Counted from the stretch's first letter, positions 51,725 through 61,417 are shown. The stretch: DNA of 64,000 nt from Bacteroidia bacterium (GCA_030427245.1 JAUHXA010000028.1:1-64000), one strand, 5' to 3'. Notes: generated by a model not told the origin, from the letters alone. A program made the numbers and translations.

Positions 51725-54700
51725 TCATAAAAAAAACATCTTCCTCCAGCGTTTCTGTCCCTAGTTTGAATAAGAGCAATTGGTGGAAATATTTGTTGAC
51801 CTTGCTCTTGTTTTTAGGGTTTATAGGAGTGGCAATACAGTATTTTTTACCCCATTCCGAACCTTCAAAGGAGCAAGATAAAATGGCTGAATTGACCAAA
51901 GGAGCGAGTAATATGCCCATTGGAGTCATCACCTGCGATGCAGAAACCGTTCAGAAAGACAAATTTGTAGGAATAGACAATCGCTTGTTTGAGAATGGGC
52001 ATACCCAAAGCAGCGAAATGGCACGGTCGGGCGAAAAATCCAGCAAAATCACCCCTGCCCAAAAGTATGGCATTGGATACAACATTCACAATCCGAGACC
52101 CAACGAACGTTTTCATGTTTCGGTTTGGCAGTACAAAACAAAGGGTGAAAATGGGGTGATAGCAGCGAGTGCTGCAAAGGCGGATGTTTTTTATAAGCAA
52201 TCCAACAAAACAACCAAAAAAGATACTTTGGGGTGGGAACTGTTGGAACTTAGCTTTGACATTCCTGTAGATGTGAGCATAGATGTATTGAAGATTTATG
52301 TCTATCAACGAAAGGACAGCGAACTGTTTTTGGATGATTTGAGAATTGAAAAGTTGGGCGAAGGGACTGAAGAAGGTACGGAAGACCCCAGTTTGCACGC
52401 ACCCGTTTTTTCTTTGGAAATTGCCGATAAATGGATGGAAAAATTGAAGGACAAGCGTTTGGAGGCTTTCCAAAGAGGTTTGTTGATGACAGAGGACGAT
52501 GATTGGGTGAAGGGCAACATTTTGACCGATAGTGTAAATGCCGCAAGCGAAACCCTTAAAATGCCTGTGAAATTGCGTTTGAAGGGCGATTGGCTGGATC
52601 ACTTGGAAGGCAACAAATGGTCGTATAGGATTCAGGTGAAAGATCCTCATGCTTGGAATCGTTTGAAAACATTTTCCATCCAAAATTCTGAAACACGAGG
52701 TCATTTAGACGAATGGGTGTATCACCAATGGCTGCGTAAGGAAGATGTTTTGTCGCCTCGTTACGACTTTATCAGAACGAAAGTAAACGGCGAAGATTTA
52801 GGAATCTATGCCTATGAAGAGCATTTTGATAAGCAACTTCCCGAATTTATGAAGCGCAGAGAGGGCGTGATTGTTCGATTTACCGAAGATGGCTTTTGGG
52901 CGTTCAAACATCGGCAAATCAAATCGGTGGGTTATTATACCGACAATCATTATACAGAAGATCATGGTTTTAAAACAACGAAGGTAAAAGCATTTAAGGA
53001 GAGTAGAACATTGAAGTCCGATAACCTCAAACAACAATTGGAAGTGGCTCAAAATCTCATGCTGCAATACCAATACGGCACTCAGAAAGCTTCGGAAATT
53101 TTTGACATAGAACGTCTAGCAAAATATTTTGCCATCACCGATATTTGCCGTGCTTACCACAGCTTTCGATGGCACAATCAACGATTCTACTACAATCCCA
53201 TCAGCACTCAATTAGAACCCATTGGTTTTGATGGAGGTAAGATGTTGCCGCTACAAGGAGATGCCCCATTTTTAGGCTATTTGATATGGAACGAACACAA
53301 TTCTTTTGAAAACATCATCAAAGCTTTGTTTGCCGATGAAGAATTCATAACAGCCTATATTCGCTATTTGAGAGAGTTCACTGGTGAAGATTATATGGGG
53401 AATTTTCTTCAAGGCATTGCTGAAGACTTGAACAAACGGGAACAATGGATACGGGAAGAAATCGTAGATTATACCTACAATCGCAAACGTATTCCCGAAA
53501 TATCTAAACGGATTCAATTGTATCTTCGCCCTTTACCTGCCGAATCTTTATCGGCTTTTGTCCACCAAAAAACAGACGGAGAGCTGCAATTGAAGCTGCA
53601 AAACAAACATTTCGCACCGTTACAAATCCTTGGTTTTGGCAAAACAAAGGATAGAATGACCCAACGTTTAGCCAAACCCATTTACATTCCCGTCACGAAG
53701 CAAGGGACCTTGCCAGAATACATCCATACTACGAGTGAGCAGAATATGAATTACGTTTACTTCAAACAAATAGGTGGAGAAGAATTGTTGAGCAGCAACA
53801 TCAATCAGTGGAAAGCTCCTGACTTTGAAACGCCTTACCAAACTTTGTTTGAAGGATTAAAATTGGAGAGCAATGAGGTATTCAATGTAAATGAAGAAAC
53901 GAAAACCATTGTTTTTGAGGCGGGAGAACAACAAGTCAAAGAGAATATTATTCTGCCCGAAAACTATGAAGTCCAAATCGAAGCAGGTTGTCATTTAGAC
54001 CTTATTGAAGGTGCGGCATTTATTTCTAAGTCACCTGTGTTTTTGTACGGAACAGAAGAAGCACCTATCAAAATTTATTCAAGCGATCAAACAGCCAATG
54101 GATTTACGGTGCTGAAAAGCGACAAAAAATCCATTCTCAACTATGTGTTGTTTGAAGATCTAAACACGCTGAATCAAGCCAATTGGACTTTGACAGGAGC
54201 AGTCAATTTTTACGAGTCGGATGTTGACATCAGTTATTGTACCTTCACCAAAAATCACTGCGAAGATGCGCTTAACATCATTCGTTCCCACTTCGAAATT
54301 GACAAAATCACAGTCAGCCATACTTTTTCAGATGGATTTGATGCCGATTTTTGCACAGGAACACTGCAAAACAGCCGCTTCTACAAAACAGGAAATGACT
54401 GTATGGACTTTTCGGGGAGTATCATCACCATCACCAATTGTACAGCCGAAATGTCGGGCGACAAAGGCATCAGCGTAGGGGAGGAGGCACAAGTAAGAAT
54501 TACATCGGCAAGTATTGATGGTGCAACGATTGGCGTGGCTTCCAAAGATTTGTCAATGGTGACGATTGACAATATTATTTTGAAAAACTGCACACAAGCT
54601 TTTGCCGCCTATCAAAAGAAAGCCGAATTTGGTGGAGCAAAAATCAAAGTCCAAAATTACACGGCCGAGAAAGTCAGTTACCTTTACCAAGTAGAAAAAG

Positions 54701-54744
54701 GCTCTAGTTTGGAATTGGAAGGGAAGCTGATTGAAGGAGAATAG
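51721..54744 (+). CDS. CotH kinase-like protein with beta-helix C terminus
   Basis: 1007 residues. One N-terminal membrane segment (about 25-43) anchors it outward. Residues about 65-215 look like a carbohydrate-binding-type sandwich. The CotH domain (about 275-560) has VKLRLKGDWLDHL, NRLKTFSIQNSETRG, YDFIRTKVNGEDLGIYAYEEHFDK and a putative catalytic FDGG near EPIGFDGGK, as in CotH kinases that phosphorylate surface proteins. Residues about 750-1000 are a right-handed beta-helix (SYCTFTKNHCEDALNI, FSDGFDADFCTGTLQNS, VRITSASIDG). The gene overlaps DUF4956 and is followed by the VTC gene. Substrate unknown. Confidence 0.86.
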   Translation: MIIKKTSSSSVSVPSLNKSNWWKYLLTLLLFLGFIGVAIQYFLPHSEPSKEQDKMAELTKGASNMPIGVITCDAETVQKDKFVGIDNRLFENGHTQSSEMARSGEKSSKITPAQKYGIGYNIHNPRPNERFHVSVWQYKTKGENGVIAASAAKADVFYKQSNKTTKKDTLGWELLELSFDIPVDVSIDVLKIYVYQRKDSELFLDDLRIEKLGEGTEEGTEDPSLHAPVFSLEIADKWMEKLKDKRLEAFQRGLLMTEDDDWVKGNILTDSVNAASETLKMPVKLRLKGDWLDHLEGNKWSYRIQVKDPHAWNRLKTFSIQNSETRGHLDEWVYHQWLRKEDVLSPRYDFIRTKVNGEDLGIYAYEEHFDKQLPEFMKRREGVIVRFTEDGFWAFKHRQIKSVGYYTDNHYTEDHGFKTTKVKAFKESRTLKSDNLKQQLEVAQNLMLQYQYGTQKASEIFDIERLAKYFAITDICRAYHSFRWHNQRFYYNPISTQLEPIGFDGGKMLPLQGDAPFLGYLIWNEHNSFENIIKALFADEEFITAYIRYLREFTGEDYMGNFLQGIAEDLNKREQWIREEIVDYTYNRKRIPEISKRIQLYLRPLPAESLSAFVHQKTDGELQLKLQNKHFAPLQILGFGKTKDRMTQRLAKPIYIPVTKQGTLPEYIHTTSEQNMNYVYFKQIGGEELLSSNINQWKAPDFETPYQTLFEGLKLESNEVFNVNEETKTIVFEAGEQQVKENIILPENYEVQIEAGCHLDLIEGAAFISKSPVFLYGTEEAPIKIYSSDQTANGFTVLKSDKKSILNYVLFEDLNTLNQANWTLTGAVNFYESDVDISYCTFTKNHCEDALNIIRSHFEIDKITVSHTFSDGFDADFCTGTLQNSRFYKTGNDCMDFSGSIITITNCTAEMSGDKGISVGEEAQVRITSASIDGATIGVASKDLSMVTIDNIILKNCTQAFAAYQKKAEFGGAKIKVQNYTAEKVSYLYQVEKGSSLELEGKLIEGE

Positions 54745-54805
54745 AAGAATACTTTGGAAGACAGAAGTGTAAGGCGAAAAGTGAGTTTTTTCCAAGGGTT
54801 TGATC

Positions 54806-55462
54806 ATGAACAATTTCAAAAACAACCAATTGCGTTACGAAAAAAAATACAAAATCAACCTGTTAAGCAAAGCATATGTGCTTCAAGCCCTTCGTATGCA
54901 CCCCGCAGGCTTCAAAAAGTTGCATCCAGATAGAAGCATCAACAACATCTACTTTGATACTCCCAATCTAAAAACCTACCATCAAAACGTGGCAGGGATA
55001 GCGGAACGCAAAAAATTTAGGGTGCGTTGGTATGGAACAGACATTACCCAGATAGAACAGCCTCAATTTGAAATCAAATACAAACAAGCAGAGTTGGGCG
55101 GTAAACATGTGCACAAAATCGGTTTATTCAATCTGAATGATTTGGAAAATTTGACCAAGGAAGCCAATCAACTTAGTCAAACCGATGCTTTATTGCAGCC
55201 CGTTCTGATCAATACCTATTGCAGAGCCTATTACGCCACCTCCAATCAAAAATTTCGCATCACCATTGACACAGAATTGAAGTATTTCCCTCTTCTGAAA
55301 GGCAATCATTTTAACCAAAACTACTATCAGGAAGAAGGTGTGGTGGTAGAACTGAAATACAGTCAAGAAGACGATTCTTCGGTTGATTTTATCAACAGAT
55401 TTTTGCCTTTTCGCCAAACCAAAAAATCGAAATACGTAACGGGAATCATGTATAGTATTTGA
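54806..55462 (+). CDS. VTC domain-containing polyphosphate polymerase-like protein
   Basis: About 218 residues from the ATG at 54806 (MNNFKNNQLRYEKKY). Tunnel-fold VTC family residues are present: RYEKKY near the start, RKKFRVRWYG, FEIKYK, a strand VVVELKYS, and the closing KSKYVTGI. These basic and acidic residues line the tunnel in which yeast Vtc4 builds polyphosphate. It probably makes polyphosphate or another phosphate polymer in the envelope with the two upstream partners, although bacterial activity has not been shown in general. Downstream is an unrelated membrane protein on the opposite strand. Confidence 0.88.
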   Translation: MNNFKNNQLRYEKKYKINLLSKAYVLQALRMHPAGFKKLHPDRSINNIYFDTPNLKTYHQNVAGIAERKKFRVRWYGTDITQIEQPQFEIKYKQAELGGKHVHKIGLFNLNDLENLTKEANQLSQTDALLQPVLINTYCRAYYATSNQKFRITIDTELKYFPLLKGNHFNQNYYQEEGVVVELKYSQEDDSSVDFINRFLPFRQTKKSKYVTGIMYSI

Positions 55463-55489
55463 AAAAAGCGGACTTTGAATTTGCCTTGT

Positions 55490-55897
55490 TTATTTCACAA
55501 ACCCTTCTCTCACCTCTTTCTTCAATAGCACATACAAGGCATCCAACAAAAAAGCAGCAGGAATCAACAATTGTCCCAAATACATGGGCATATTGGTGGA
55601 TTCAGTAGCATATACAGAACCTACAATTCCACCCAAAACAGCCGCAACAACTGCACCTACACCTAAAAAACCTGCAAAGACCACCGAAATCCACCAGATG
55701 CCTTTTCTAAGAGAGGAGATTTGAAGGGCGAGATACAGGAGAATGGTAAATCGTACTGCTCCACGAATCAACTGTGAAGTCGTATTCGCCTCTTCATTTG
55801 CTGCACCAAATAGGTTCCAGAAAGTGAGCAGCAAAACAAAGAAAGCATAAATGAAGAAATCCCTTTGGATTCGGTTGAGGTATGTTTGTAGTTTCAT
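55490..55897 (-). CDS. Hypothetical membrane protein
   Basis: 135 residues with four hydrophobic segments (FFIYAFFVLLLTFWNLF, RFTILLYLALQI, WWISVVFAGFLGVGAVVAAVLGGIV and LGQLLIPAAFLLDALYVLL) and a basic tail. No family recognised. It is immediately downstream of a truncated phosphotransferase-like gene on the same strand. Confidence 0.65.
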   Translation of the reverse strand: MKLQTYLNRIQRDFFIYAFFVLLLTFWNLFGAANEEANTTSQLIRGAVRFTILLYLALQISSLRKGIWWISVVFAGFLGVGAVVAAVLGGIVGSVYATESTNMPMYLGQLLIPAAFLLDALYVLLKKEVREGFVK

Positions 55898-55914
55898 AGC
55901 TTACGAAAATAACA

Positions 55915-56321
55915 AAATTATATTCTACATCCAAAAGCATTTTAGAGACTACTTCATCTTGAACGGAAGGCGGTGTTGTTTTCAAGTGTGTGCCAGGAAA
56001 ACAAGGTTCGAGAAGCATTGAATTGGTTTCTTTGTCAAAATCCAAAAGATGTACGGTTGGGGAGCCGTTCAAAACCTGCAATCCTTCAATTTCGTGGAGC
56101 GCTTCTTCGTGTGGTAAGCCAATTTTTAGAATAGCTCTTTGAGTGTCCTGCATCGTACAAGGTGCTACGTATGAGCAGCTAAGATGTTCAAAATAGGGTC
56201 TGTCAATTTGTAGATTCCACCTTGTTTGCAGTTTGCGAACAGTAGCAGGCAATGACTCCAACCATTCTCGATTTTCGATGGATTCGGTGCCAAGTTTTAG
56301 CAACGTTGGAGGTAAAATCAT
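55915..56321 (-). pseudogene. N-terminal fragment of an aminoglycoside/hydroxyurea phosphotransferase-like gene
   Basis: The first ~130 residues read like the APH(6)/hydroxyurea-family N-terminal domain: LPATVRKLQTRWNL, VAPCTMQDTQRAILKIGLPHEEALHEIEGLQVLNG and MLLEPCFPGTHLK. At about 55920 the frame leaves the family (LDVEYNFVIF..., reading into the next gene's upstream sequence). The catalytic half, with the HGDLH-type loop, is absent. The remnant is therefore non-functional unless the missing part lies elsewhere. It overlaps in frame the upstream region of the neighbouring membrane-protein gene. Confidence 0.75.
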
Positions 56322-56342
56322 GATACAGTTGGTGTTCGATTT

Positions 56343-57089
56343 TTATTTTTCCCACTTCTTCAATACGATATCCGACCCCGAATATTCATCGCTTGCATAC
56401 TCATGCCAATGCCTAATTCTGGGAATGTGAACTCCATTGAGGTCAATATTTCCTTCAAAATACAATCGTTCACCTTTGGTTGTATCTTCTGGAAAAACGA
56501 TTTCCAATCCTTTCAGTTTGTAAGAATCTTTGGCAATATAAATCACCCAATTTTTCGAGAACATGGCCTCCTTCAATTCGATAGGAATGAGATAACATTC
56601 TCGGTCATTGAAGTACTTCACTCCGACTTCTCCAATCTTGCTGACACTTTCATCATTTAAAGACATTGGCAAACCGTACATTAGGTGGTAAAAATCTCTG
56701 TAACCTAGGTTTCTTTCTGGCTTCAATCTGAATTTTTCGACCAATGAATCCACTATTTCTTCACTATCATCTAAATACACCTTGGCTTGTCCGTTTTCAT
56801 CAATAACGTGTTTGGATAGGTGCTGCTCTCTGTTTCTTATCAGTTCAAACGCTCCATTGGCATTGTTCAAGTGTACCTTAGAATATCTTGAAGGATTGCC
56901 AATTCTGGGTTCTTGTATATAAACAGACAGTTCCAGTTGATTCCATAGACCATTTGGGTCGTGTATAGATTGACTTTTGGAGAGAAGGTCAATGCCTTTT
57001 AACTGAGTCCGGTCATTGCTATTGCTTTGTTTGAAACAGGATGATAGCAAGAGTGTGAAGAGGATAGTATATCTAAAATAGAGTGTCAT
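56343..57089 (-). CDS. Putative lipoprotein (DUF6503-like)
   Basis: 248 residues with a lipoprotein signal (ILFTLLLSSC, lipobox cysteine at 18). The mature part begins KSQSIHDPNGLWNQLELSVYIQEP, then a long stretch of beta-rich sequence (FRDFYHLMYGLPM-like, KAMFSKNWVIYIAKDSYKLKGLEIVFPED) and a final HWHEYASDEYSGSDIVLKKW. This resembles DUF6503 lipoproteins of Bacteroidota, but I name it with caution. It lies 21 bases upstream of the phosphotransferase fragment on the same strand. Confidence 0.72.
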   Translation of the reverse strand: MTLYFRYTILFTLLLSSCFKQSNSNDRTQLKGIDLLSKSQSIHDPNGLWNQLELSVYIQEPRIGNPSRYSKVHLNNANGAFELIRNREQHLSKHVIDENGQAKVYLDDSEEIVDSLVEKFRLKPERNLGYRDFYHLMYGLPMSLNDESVSKIGEVGVKYFNDRECYLIPIELKEAMFSKNWVIYIAKDSYKLKGLEIVFPEDTTKGERLYFEGNIDLNGVHIPRIRHWHEYASDEYSGSDIVLKKWEK

Positions 57090-57153
57090 ATTTAGCTAAA
57101 GGCTTTTAAATAAGTATGTTGAGTTTCCAGAATGATTAATTTAATACTTTTTG

Positions 57154-57286
57154 CATACTACTATACAAAATGATTTTTGAACCACAAAAGTATCAAAAGG
57201 GCACAAAAGAGGTTATTGAATTTCAGGTCTTTACTTTTGTTTTCTTTGTGCCTTTTGTGGTTGAATTAAAAATGTACAGTAGTATG
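57154..57286. mobile_element. MITE-like element with 9-bp target duplication
   Basis: 133 bp. Left end CATACTACTATACAAAATG, right end (inverted) CATACTACTGTACATTTTT; both arms continue into inverted AACCACAAAAG blocks. Outside it are identical direct repeats TACTTTTTG at 57145-57153 and 57287-57295. No coding capacity. It looks like a recent or well-preserved non-autonomous element. The rest of the 57090-57510 spacer carries the terminator at 57389-57423 and no gene. Confidence 0.8.
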
Positions 57287-57388
57287 TACTTTTTGTTGCC
57301 TAAAACTAAACAAAAACACAAGAAATCAAAAAAGAATCCTAATTCCTGTTTACGCTTCCTCTCCCTTCGCATTTTTTTACCATAAAAA

Positions 57389-57423
57389 AATGGACGATAC
57401 ACCATATATGTGCATCATCCATT
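57389..57423 (-). terminator. Terminator of the coiled-coil protein gene
   Basis: AATGGACGATACA (57389-57401) pairs with TGCATCATCCATT (57411-57423), 11 of 13 positions, followed on the minus strand by a run of seven T. Confidence 0.65.
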
Positions 57424-57510
57424 ATTACAGTCTTTTTTCAATTCAATAGTATTTTCCGACTTCAGATGAAAGAATCAAAAGCAGGAAGGTAGATTTCGAA
57501 AATATGATAA

Positions 57511-58665
57511 TCAATTGCAGCCCTTCTTCTTCAATTCTTCATATTGTTTTTGATTTTCCACCAAACGATTCACCTCTCTTGGAATTACTTCTGCAATAAT
57601 CTTTTTTGCTTTAGCAGCTGTAATCACGTCTTTTTTTATGACCTTTTTCAGTTCATTATTTTTTGACCTTGCACTTTCGGATTCTCGCATCACTATTTTT
57701 TCTACCCATTCTCCATTTTTGCAGATACGAAGTTTTATACACCTCACAGTGATTTTTCTATAAGGAATCAAAATTTCTAAATCTACATAAGTCTTCTTGT
57801 CTATTTCTTGGATGTTTTCTGCTTCTTGTACTATTTGAGCCGCACCTTTCATCACCCCTTCAAAATAAGCCATCGGAACCGCCATTAGAACTCCGCCAGG
57901 TACTTTTTGAACAATAAGTTTCCGTGCGCCTCCAATAATCTTTCCCAAAGCAGTAAAAAAATCACCAAATACAGCAACGTTGCCTTTATACCCGCCTCTT
58001 GTACTAGAAGCAGTCATTTTGACTTTGATATCCAAATCGGGGTGAGGCAATTCAAACGATTTCTCTGACAGCACCGTTCTTTCTTTTGCTCCTTCTTCAC
58101 AAGGCGTTTTCTCAGGTGTAGGAATTGGTTTGGGAGGATCCACAGGTGCAGGAGGAGGGTTTTGATTGTTGTTATTGCCCTGATTCCCACTGTTTCCCTG
58201 TCCTGATGGATTAGGGTTAGGGCTTGGATTAGGATTGGGTTGAGGCGGATTAGGCGGAGGATTGGGAAGGTTGTGAGCGTTGGCCGTTTCTATTTCAAAA
58301 ATTTGACCTTCCACTTCAAGAGCAAGTTTGTCTATATCTCTAGCCGCTCCATTGTTACCACATTGGGCATAGAGTTCTGCTGCTTTTCTTAGATTGTCCA
58401 ATGCTTTGTGAAGGTATTCCAATTGTAGCCTAAGAATTCGGGTATCAGCAGCCTCCAAATATTTGTCGGCAGCTTGTTTGTGTAGGTTGGCAGCTTCAGT
58501 CTTTTTTTGCTGCGCTGCTTTCTGTTCAGCCTGTTGTTCGAGATTTTGTGCATCTTTTGCCGATTGAGATTGCGCCAAAATGTTTGGACTGAAAACACAA
58601 AGGCTTAAAAACAACACTAAAAGTAAAGACAACTTTTGGGGTAGTGAAACGAGGTTCAAGTTCAT
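57511..58665 (-). CDS. Secreted protein with coiled-coil and Pro/Asn-rich linker
   Basis: 384 residues. A signal peptide (LSLLLVLFLSLCVFSPNILAQ) is followed by a coiled-coil/TPR-like segment (about 35-125, rich in Ala, Gln, Lys). A low-complexity linker PNPPPNPPQPNPNPSPNPNP and NQG repeats spans about 132-180. The C-terminal domain (about 190-384) has ELPHPDLDIKVKMTASSTRGG and ILIPYRKITVRCIKLRICKNGEW. I do not recognise that domain. The layout (signal, coiled coil, Pro-rich linker) suggests an envelope or surface protein. It stands alone, with its own terminator. Confidence 0.78.
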   Translation of the reverse strand: MNLNLVSLPQKLSLLLVLFLSLCVFSPNILAQSQSAKDAQNLEQQAEQKAAQQKKTEAANLHKQAADKYLEAADTRILRLQLEYLHKALDNLRKAAELYAQCGNNGAARDIDKLALEVEGQIFEIETANAHNLPNPPPNPPQPNPNPSPNPNPSGQGNSGNQGNNNNQNPPPAPVDPPKPIPTPEKTPCEEGAKERTVLSEKSFELPHPDLDIKVKMTASSTRGGYKGNVAVFGDFFTALGKIIGGARKLIVQKVPGGVLMAVPMAYFEGVMKGAAQIVQEAENIQEIDKKTYVDLEILIPYRKITVRCIKLRICKNGEWVEKIVMRESESARSKNNELKKVIKKDVITAAKAKKIIAEVIPREVNRLVENQKQYEELKKKGCN

Positions 58666-58909
58666 GATTATGAGGTTTTTGAGATAAAATAGATAGTCCC
58701 ATAGAAAGGGAGAAAAACAAAGAGGAGAGGGGTTGGAAATGTAAGTGTGGTCTTGATTGCTGCTACAAAAGTAAGCTAATAGGCATATTCACTGCAAACC
58801 GAAAAAATAAAATTGTGAGGATTTGAAAGCAAATTGTTAGGAGTCAACTTCAAATGGTGCCCTTATTTTAGTGTGGCATAATTCACTAATTTTTATTAAC
58901 TTAGACTAC

Positions 58910-60346
58910 ATGAAAACACTCGACCTACTCCGCACTTTGACCAAAAAAGAACGAAAAGACTTTGAAGTTGTGATGAAAAAACACAAACGAATCAGTCTTA
59001 AAAAATTATATACTTTCTTGAAATCTTATCTGAGCAAGAAAGATTTGCCTGAAAAATCAGATGCCTTTCAAGCTACCTTTGGAGGGAAATTCACTTCAAA
59101 GAAAGACTACAAACTTCGACACGAACTGCGATTGCTGAACGAAGCAGTGACCCATTTTTTGGTTTTGAAGCAATTTGAAGCCAACCTGAAAAGCAATCCA
59201 CATTTCAGTCATACTTGGGAAATGAAAATGTTGGAGAATCGCCAATTGCACAAGCATGTGGAAACTGCTTACAAACAATATTTTGAAAAAGCCAAAGAGG
59301 AATTTCAGCCATATTTTGCCCAAGAAATCCTCAATATACAGATTAACAATCTAATTGCCCACAAAGACATTCGGCTTGAAATGTATCAAGAATTGTATGA
59401 CTTATTGGAGCTTAAAAAAGACTTATTGCAGCAAAATATAGAACACAAGATTCAAGAAACAAATGTAAAACAAGCTTTTACTACGAGAGTCATTCGCATT
59501 ATGCAGCCCGATTTTGAAGGGCTTTCGATGCCTAATCAAGAACACAAACAGGATGCTTTCAGTCAGTTACTTTCCTTAGAGGCACAATCGTATCTTCAAA
59601 CAGGCATGGAGAAAATCACCACACTTTCCCAACTTTTGCAGCAATTGGAATCCTGCAATTATCCTTGGCTGCAATACAATCGCCGAAAAATGGCTGCACT
59701 TTCCAATATTGCACTCACTTATTATATGATGGGTAACAATAAAGAAGCGAATCAGTACTACGAATGGGCAATTGAACACACGCAAAAAAGTAAACAAAAA
59801 TTGCCAATTGAGTTGGTGTTCAATCATTTCAGTAATTTGGTGAAGATGGAGAGCTATCAAGATGCCCTGAAAGTTTACCAAGAATATGAATCCATAATAG
59901 GGCATCATCCAAAGGTATTCAATCGCTTTTTGTGCCTAAAATCCATGTGTCATATATTGTTGGGACAAACAGAAGAAGGGCAGTATTGTATTCCTTCAAA
60001 CATTCGACAATTCCCACCTGATCAATATTACTACTTTCGCTTTATCCAATTGATTCTATTCTACCAAATGGACGACTGGGAAGCGGGGTTGCGAGAAACC
60101 GAAAATTTTTTGAAGGTCTTGAATTACGTGAAAAAACCCTATTTTGACGTGGATTACAAACAATTGGCTCATTTTTATCTTGATTTCTTCAAGACCATTT
60201 CAGATACAGCATCGGCACAAAAAGAGCAGTTCACTGAACTACAAGTGGCGCTACTCGACTGCAAAAACAGTGAGTCGGCACACAACGATCACTTGCTTTT
60301 GATGTGGCTGGAGAAAGAAGTGACGAGCTTGTTGGAGGTTGGGTGA
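58910..60346 (+). CDS. TPR-like helical protein, unknown function
   Basis: About 478 residues from the ATG at 58910 (MKTLDLLRTLTKKERKDFEVVMKKHKR); the longer frame from 58871 adds an unlikely leader. All-helical and soluble, with pairs of helices such as ALSNIALTYYMMGNNKEANQYYEWAIEHTQKSK and VFNHFSNLVKMESYQDALKVYQEYE that read as TPR repeats. No catalytic motif. It overlaps the longest possible form of the next gene by eight bases, so the two are probably co-transcribed. Function unknown. Confidence 0.78.
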   Translation: MKTLDLLRTLTKKERKDFEVVMKKHKRISLKKLYTFLKSYLSKKDLPEKSDAFQATFGGKFTSKKDYKLRHELRLLNEAVTHFLVLKQFEANLKSNPHFSHTWEMKMLENRQLHKHVETAYKQYFEKAKEEFQPYFAQEILNIQINNLIAHKDIRLEMYQELYDLLELKKDLLQQNIEHKIQETNVKQAFTTRVIRIMQPDFEGLSMPNQEHKQDAFSQLLSLEAQSYLQTGMEKITTLSQLLQQLESCNYPWLQYNRRKMAALSNIALTYYMMGNNKEANQYYEWAIEHTQKSKQKLPIELVFNHFSNLVKMESYQDALKVYQEYESIIGHHPKVFNRFLCLKSMCHILLGQTEEGQYCIPSNIRQFPPDQYYYFRFIQLILFYQMDDWEAGLRETENFLKVLNYVKKPYFDVDYKQLAHFYLDFFKTISDTASAQKEQFTELQVALLDCKNSESAHNDHLLLMWLEKEVTSLLEVG

Positions 60347-60413
60347 GAGTGTTTCGAGAAATCAATCGCTACTCACATTAGCTACTAAATCACTAATATA
60401 CCAATCACTGCGT

Positions 60414-61292
60414 ATGCCCAAATACTTCAAGAAATTCATCAATTTTTTCATTTACAGCGAATTGCTCATCTCGCTTTGTGCCGTAGCAGCAACTTGTCAG
60501 ACCTATTTGCTGATTGGAAGTGCCATTTTGTGGGACGAACTTTTGTGGATAGTGGGACTTTCTACAATGGCTTGTTATGTACTGGCACGGCTGGCAGCTT
60601 TGCAGGAAATGAATCAAATGTTTCATAAGCCTCAGAATAGAACGCCCCTTTTTTACCTCTTATGTGTGTTGTTGTTGGTCACTTCAATGGTTTGCTTTCT
60701 TCTATTTTGGAAGCTTAAAGTTTCTGTTCAGATTACCTTAGTAGGTTCGGCAGCTGTTACCGTTCTTTACACCATCCCTCTCATTCCAGACAAAAATGGC
60801 TGGAAAAAACTGCGAGATGTAGGTATGTTGAAAATCTTTCTGATAGCGTTTATTTGGACCATCAGCACTGCTGTTTTGCCGCTTCTTCAATGCGATGCCT
60901 CTTTTAGCAGGCCTCATACTTGGCTAATCATTCTCGAAAAAGCCCTATTTATTTTTGCGATTACCCTTCCCTTCGATATTCGAGACATGGACTATGATCA
61001 AAGCCGAAATCTCAAAACCATTCCATTGTTGATAGGTGAAAAAAACACTCTTCAGTTGGCTCAGGTGTGTTTGGCGGCTTTGGGGTTAATTGGAGTCTTC
61101 AACTACTTAGTACTACCTGATGCGCCAAGAGTTGCCATTTTTATTGCTTTGTTGGTTTCTTACCGTTCTACTTCCTTATTGATACAGCAAACCAATGCGG
61201 ATAGACCCGACCAATTTTACACAGGCTGGTTAGATGCTACGATATTAGGGCAGTTTGTATTGGTTTGGATAGTTTCCTTATTCATTAATTGA
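60414..61292 (+). CDS. UbiA-family prenyltransferase-like membrane protein
   Basis: About 292 residues from the ATG at 60414 (MPKYFKKFINFFIYSELL); an earlier ATG at 60339 gives a non-hydrophobic leader. About eight transmembrane helices. The second aspartate-rich motif DIRDMDYDQSRNLKTIPLLIGE is clear. In the first, expected near residues 45-70, I see only NQMFH in place of the usual NDxxD. UbiA enzymes attach isoprenyl chains to aromatic rings. The altered first motif leaves activity open. Confidence 0.75.
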   Translation: MPKYFKKFINFFIYSELLISLCAVAATCQTYLLIGSAILWDELLWIVGLSTMACYVLARLAALQEMNQMFHKPQNRTPLFYLLCVLLLVTSMVCFLLFWKLKVSVQITLVGSAAVTVLYTIPLIPDKNGWKKLRDVGMLKIFLIAFIWTISTAVLPLLQCDASFSRPHTWLIILEKALFIFAITLPFDIRDMDYDQSRNLKTIPLLIGEKNTLQLAQVCLAALGLIGVFNYLVLPDAPRVAIFIALLVSYRSTSLLIQQTNADRPDQFYTGWLDATILGQFVLVWIVSLFIN

Positions 61293-61417
61293 ACAACAAT
61301 TTTTTCCGTTTTACGCTTATTGCTCGTACCTTTGATTTCTTAAACCTTAAAGTGAGGGACAAATTAAAAATGCTGGAGGCATTTTTTAATTTTAATTTTA
61401 AATCATTCCTAAGATTG

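Noticed and set aside
51865-52704. Antisense frame (279 codons) in the CotH gene
   Set aside because: Shadow of the coding strand; no signal or domain.
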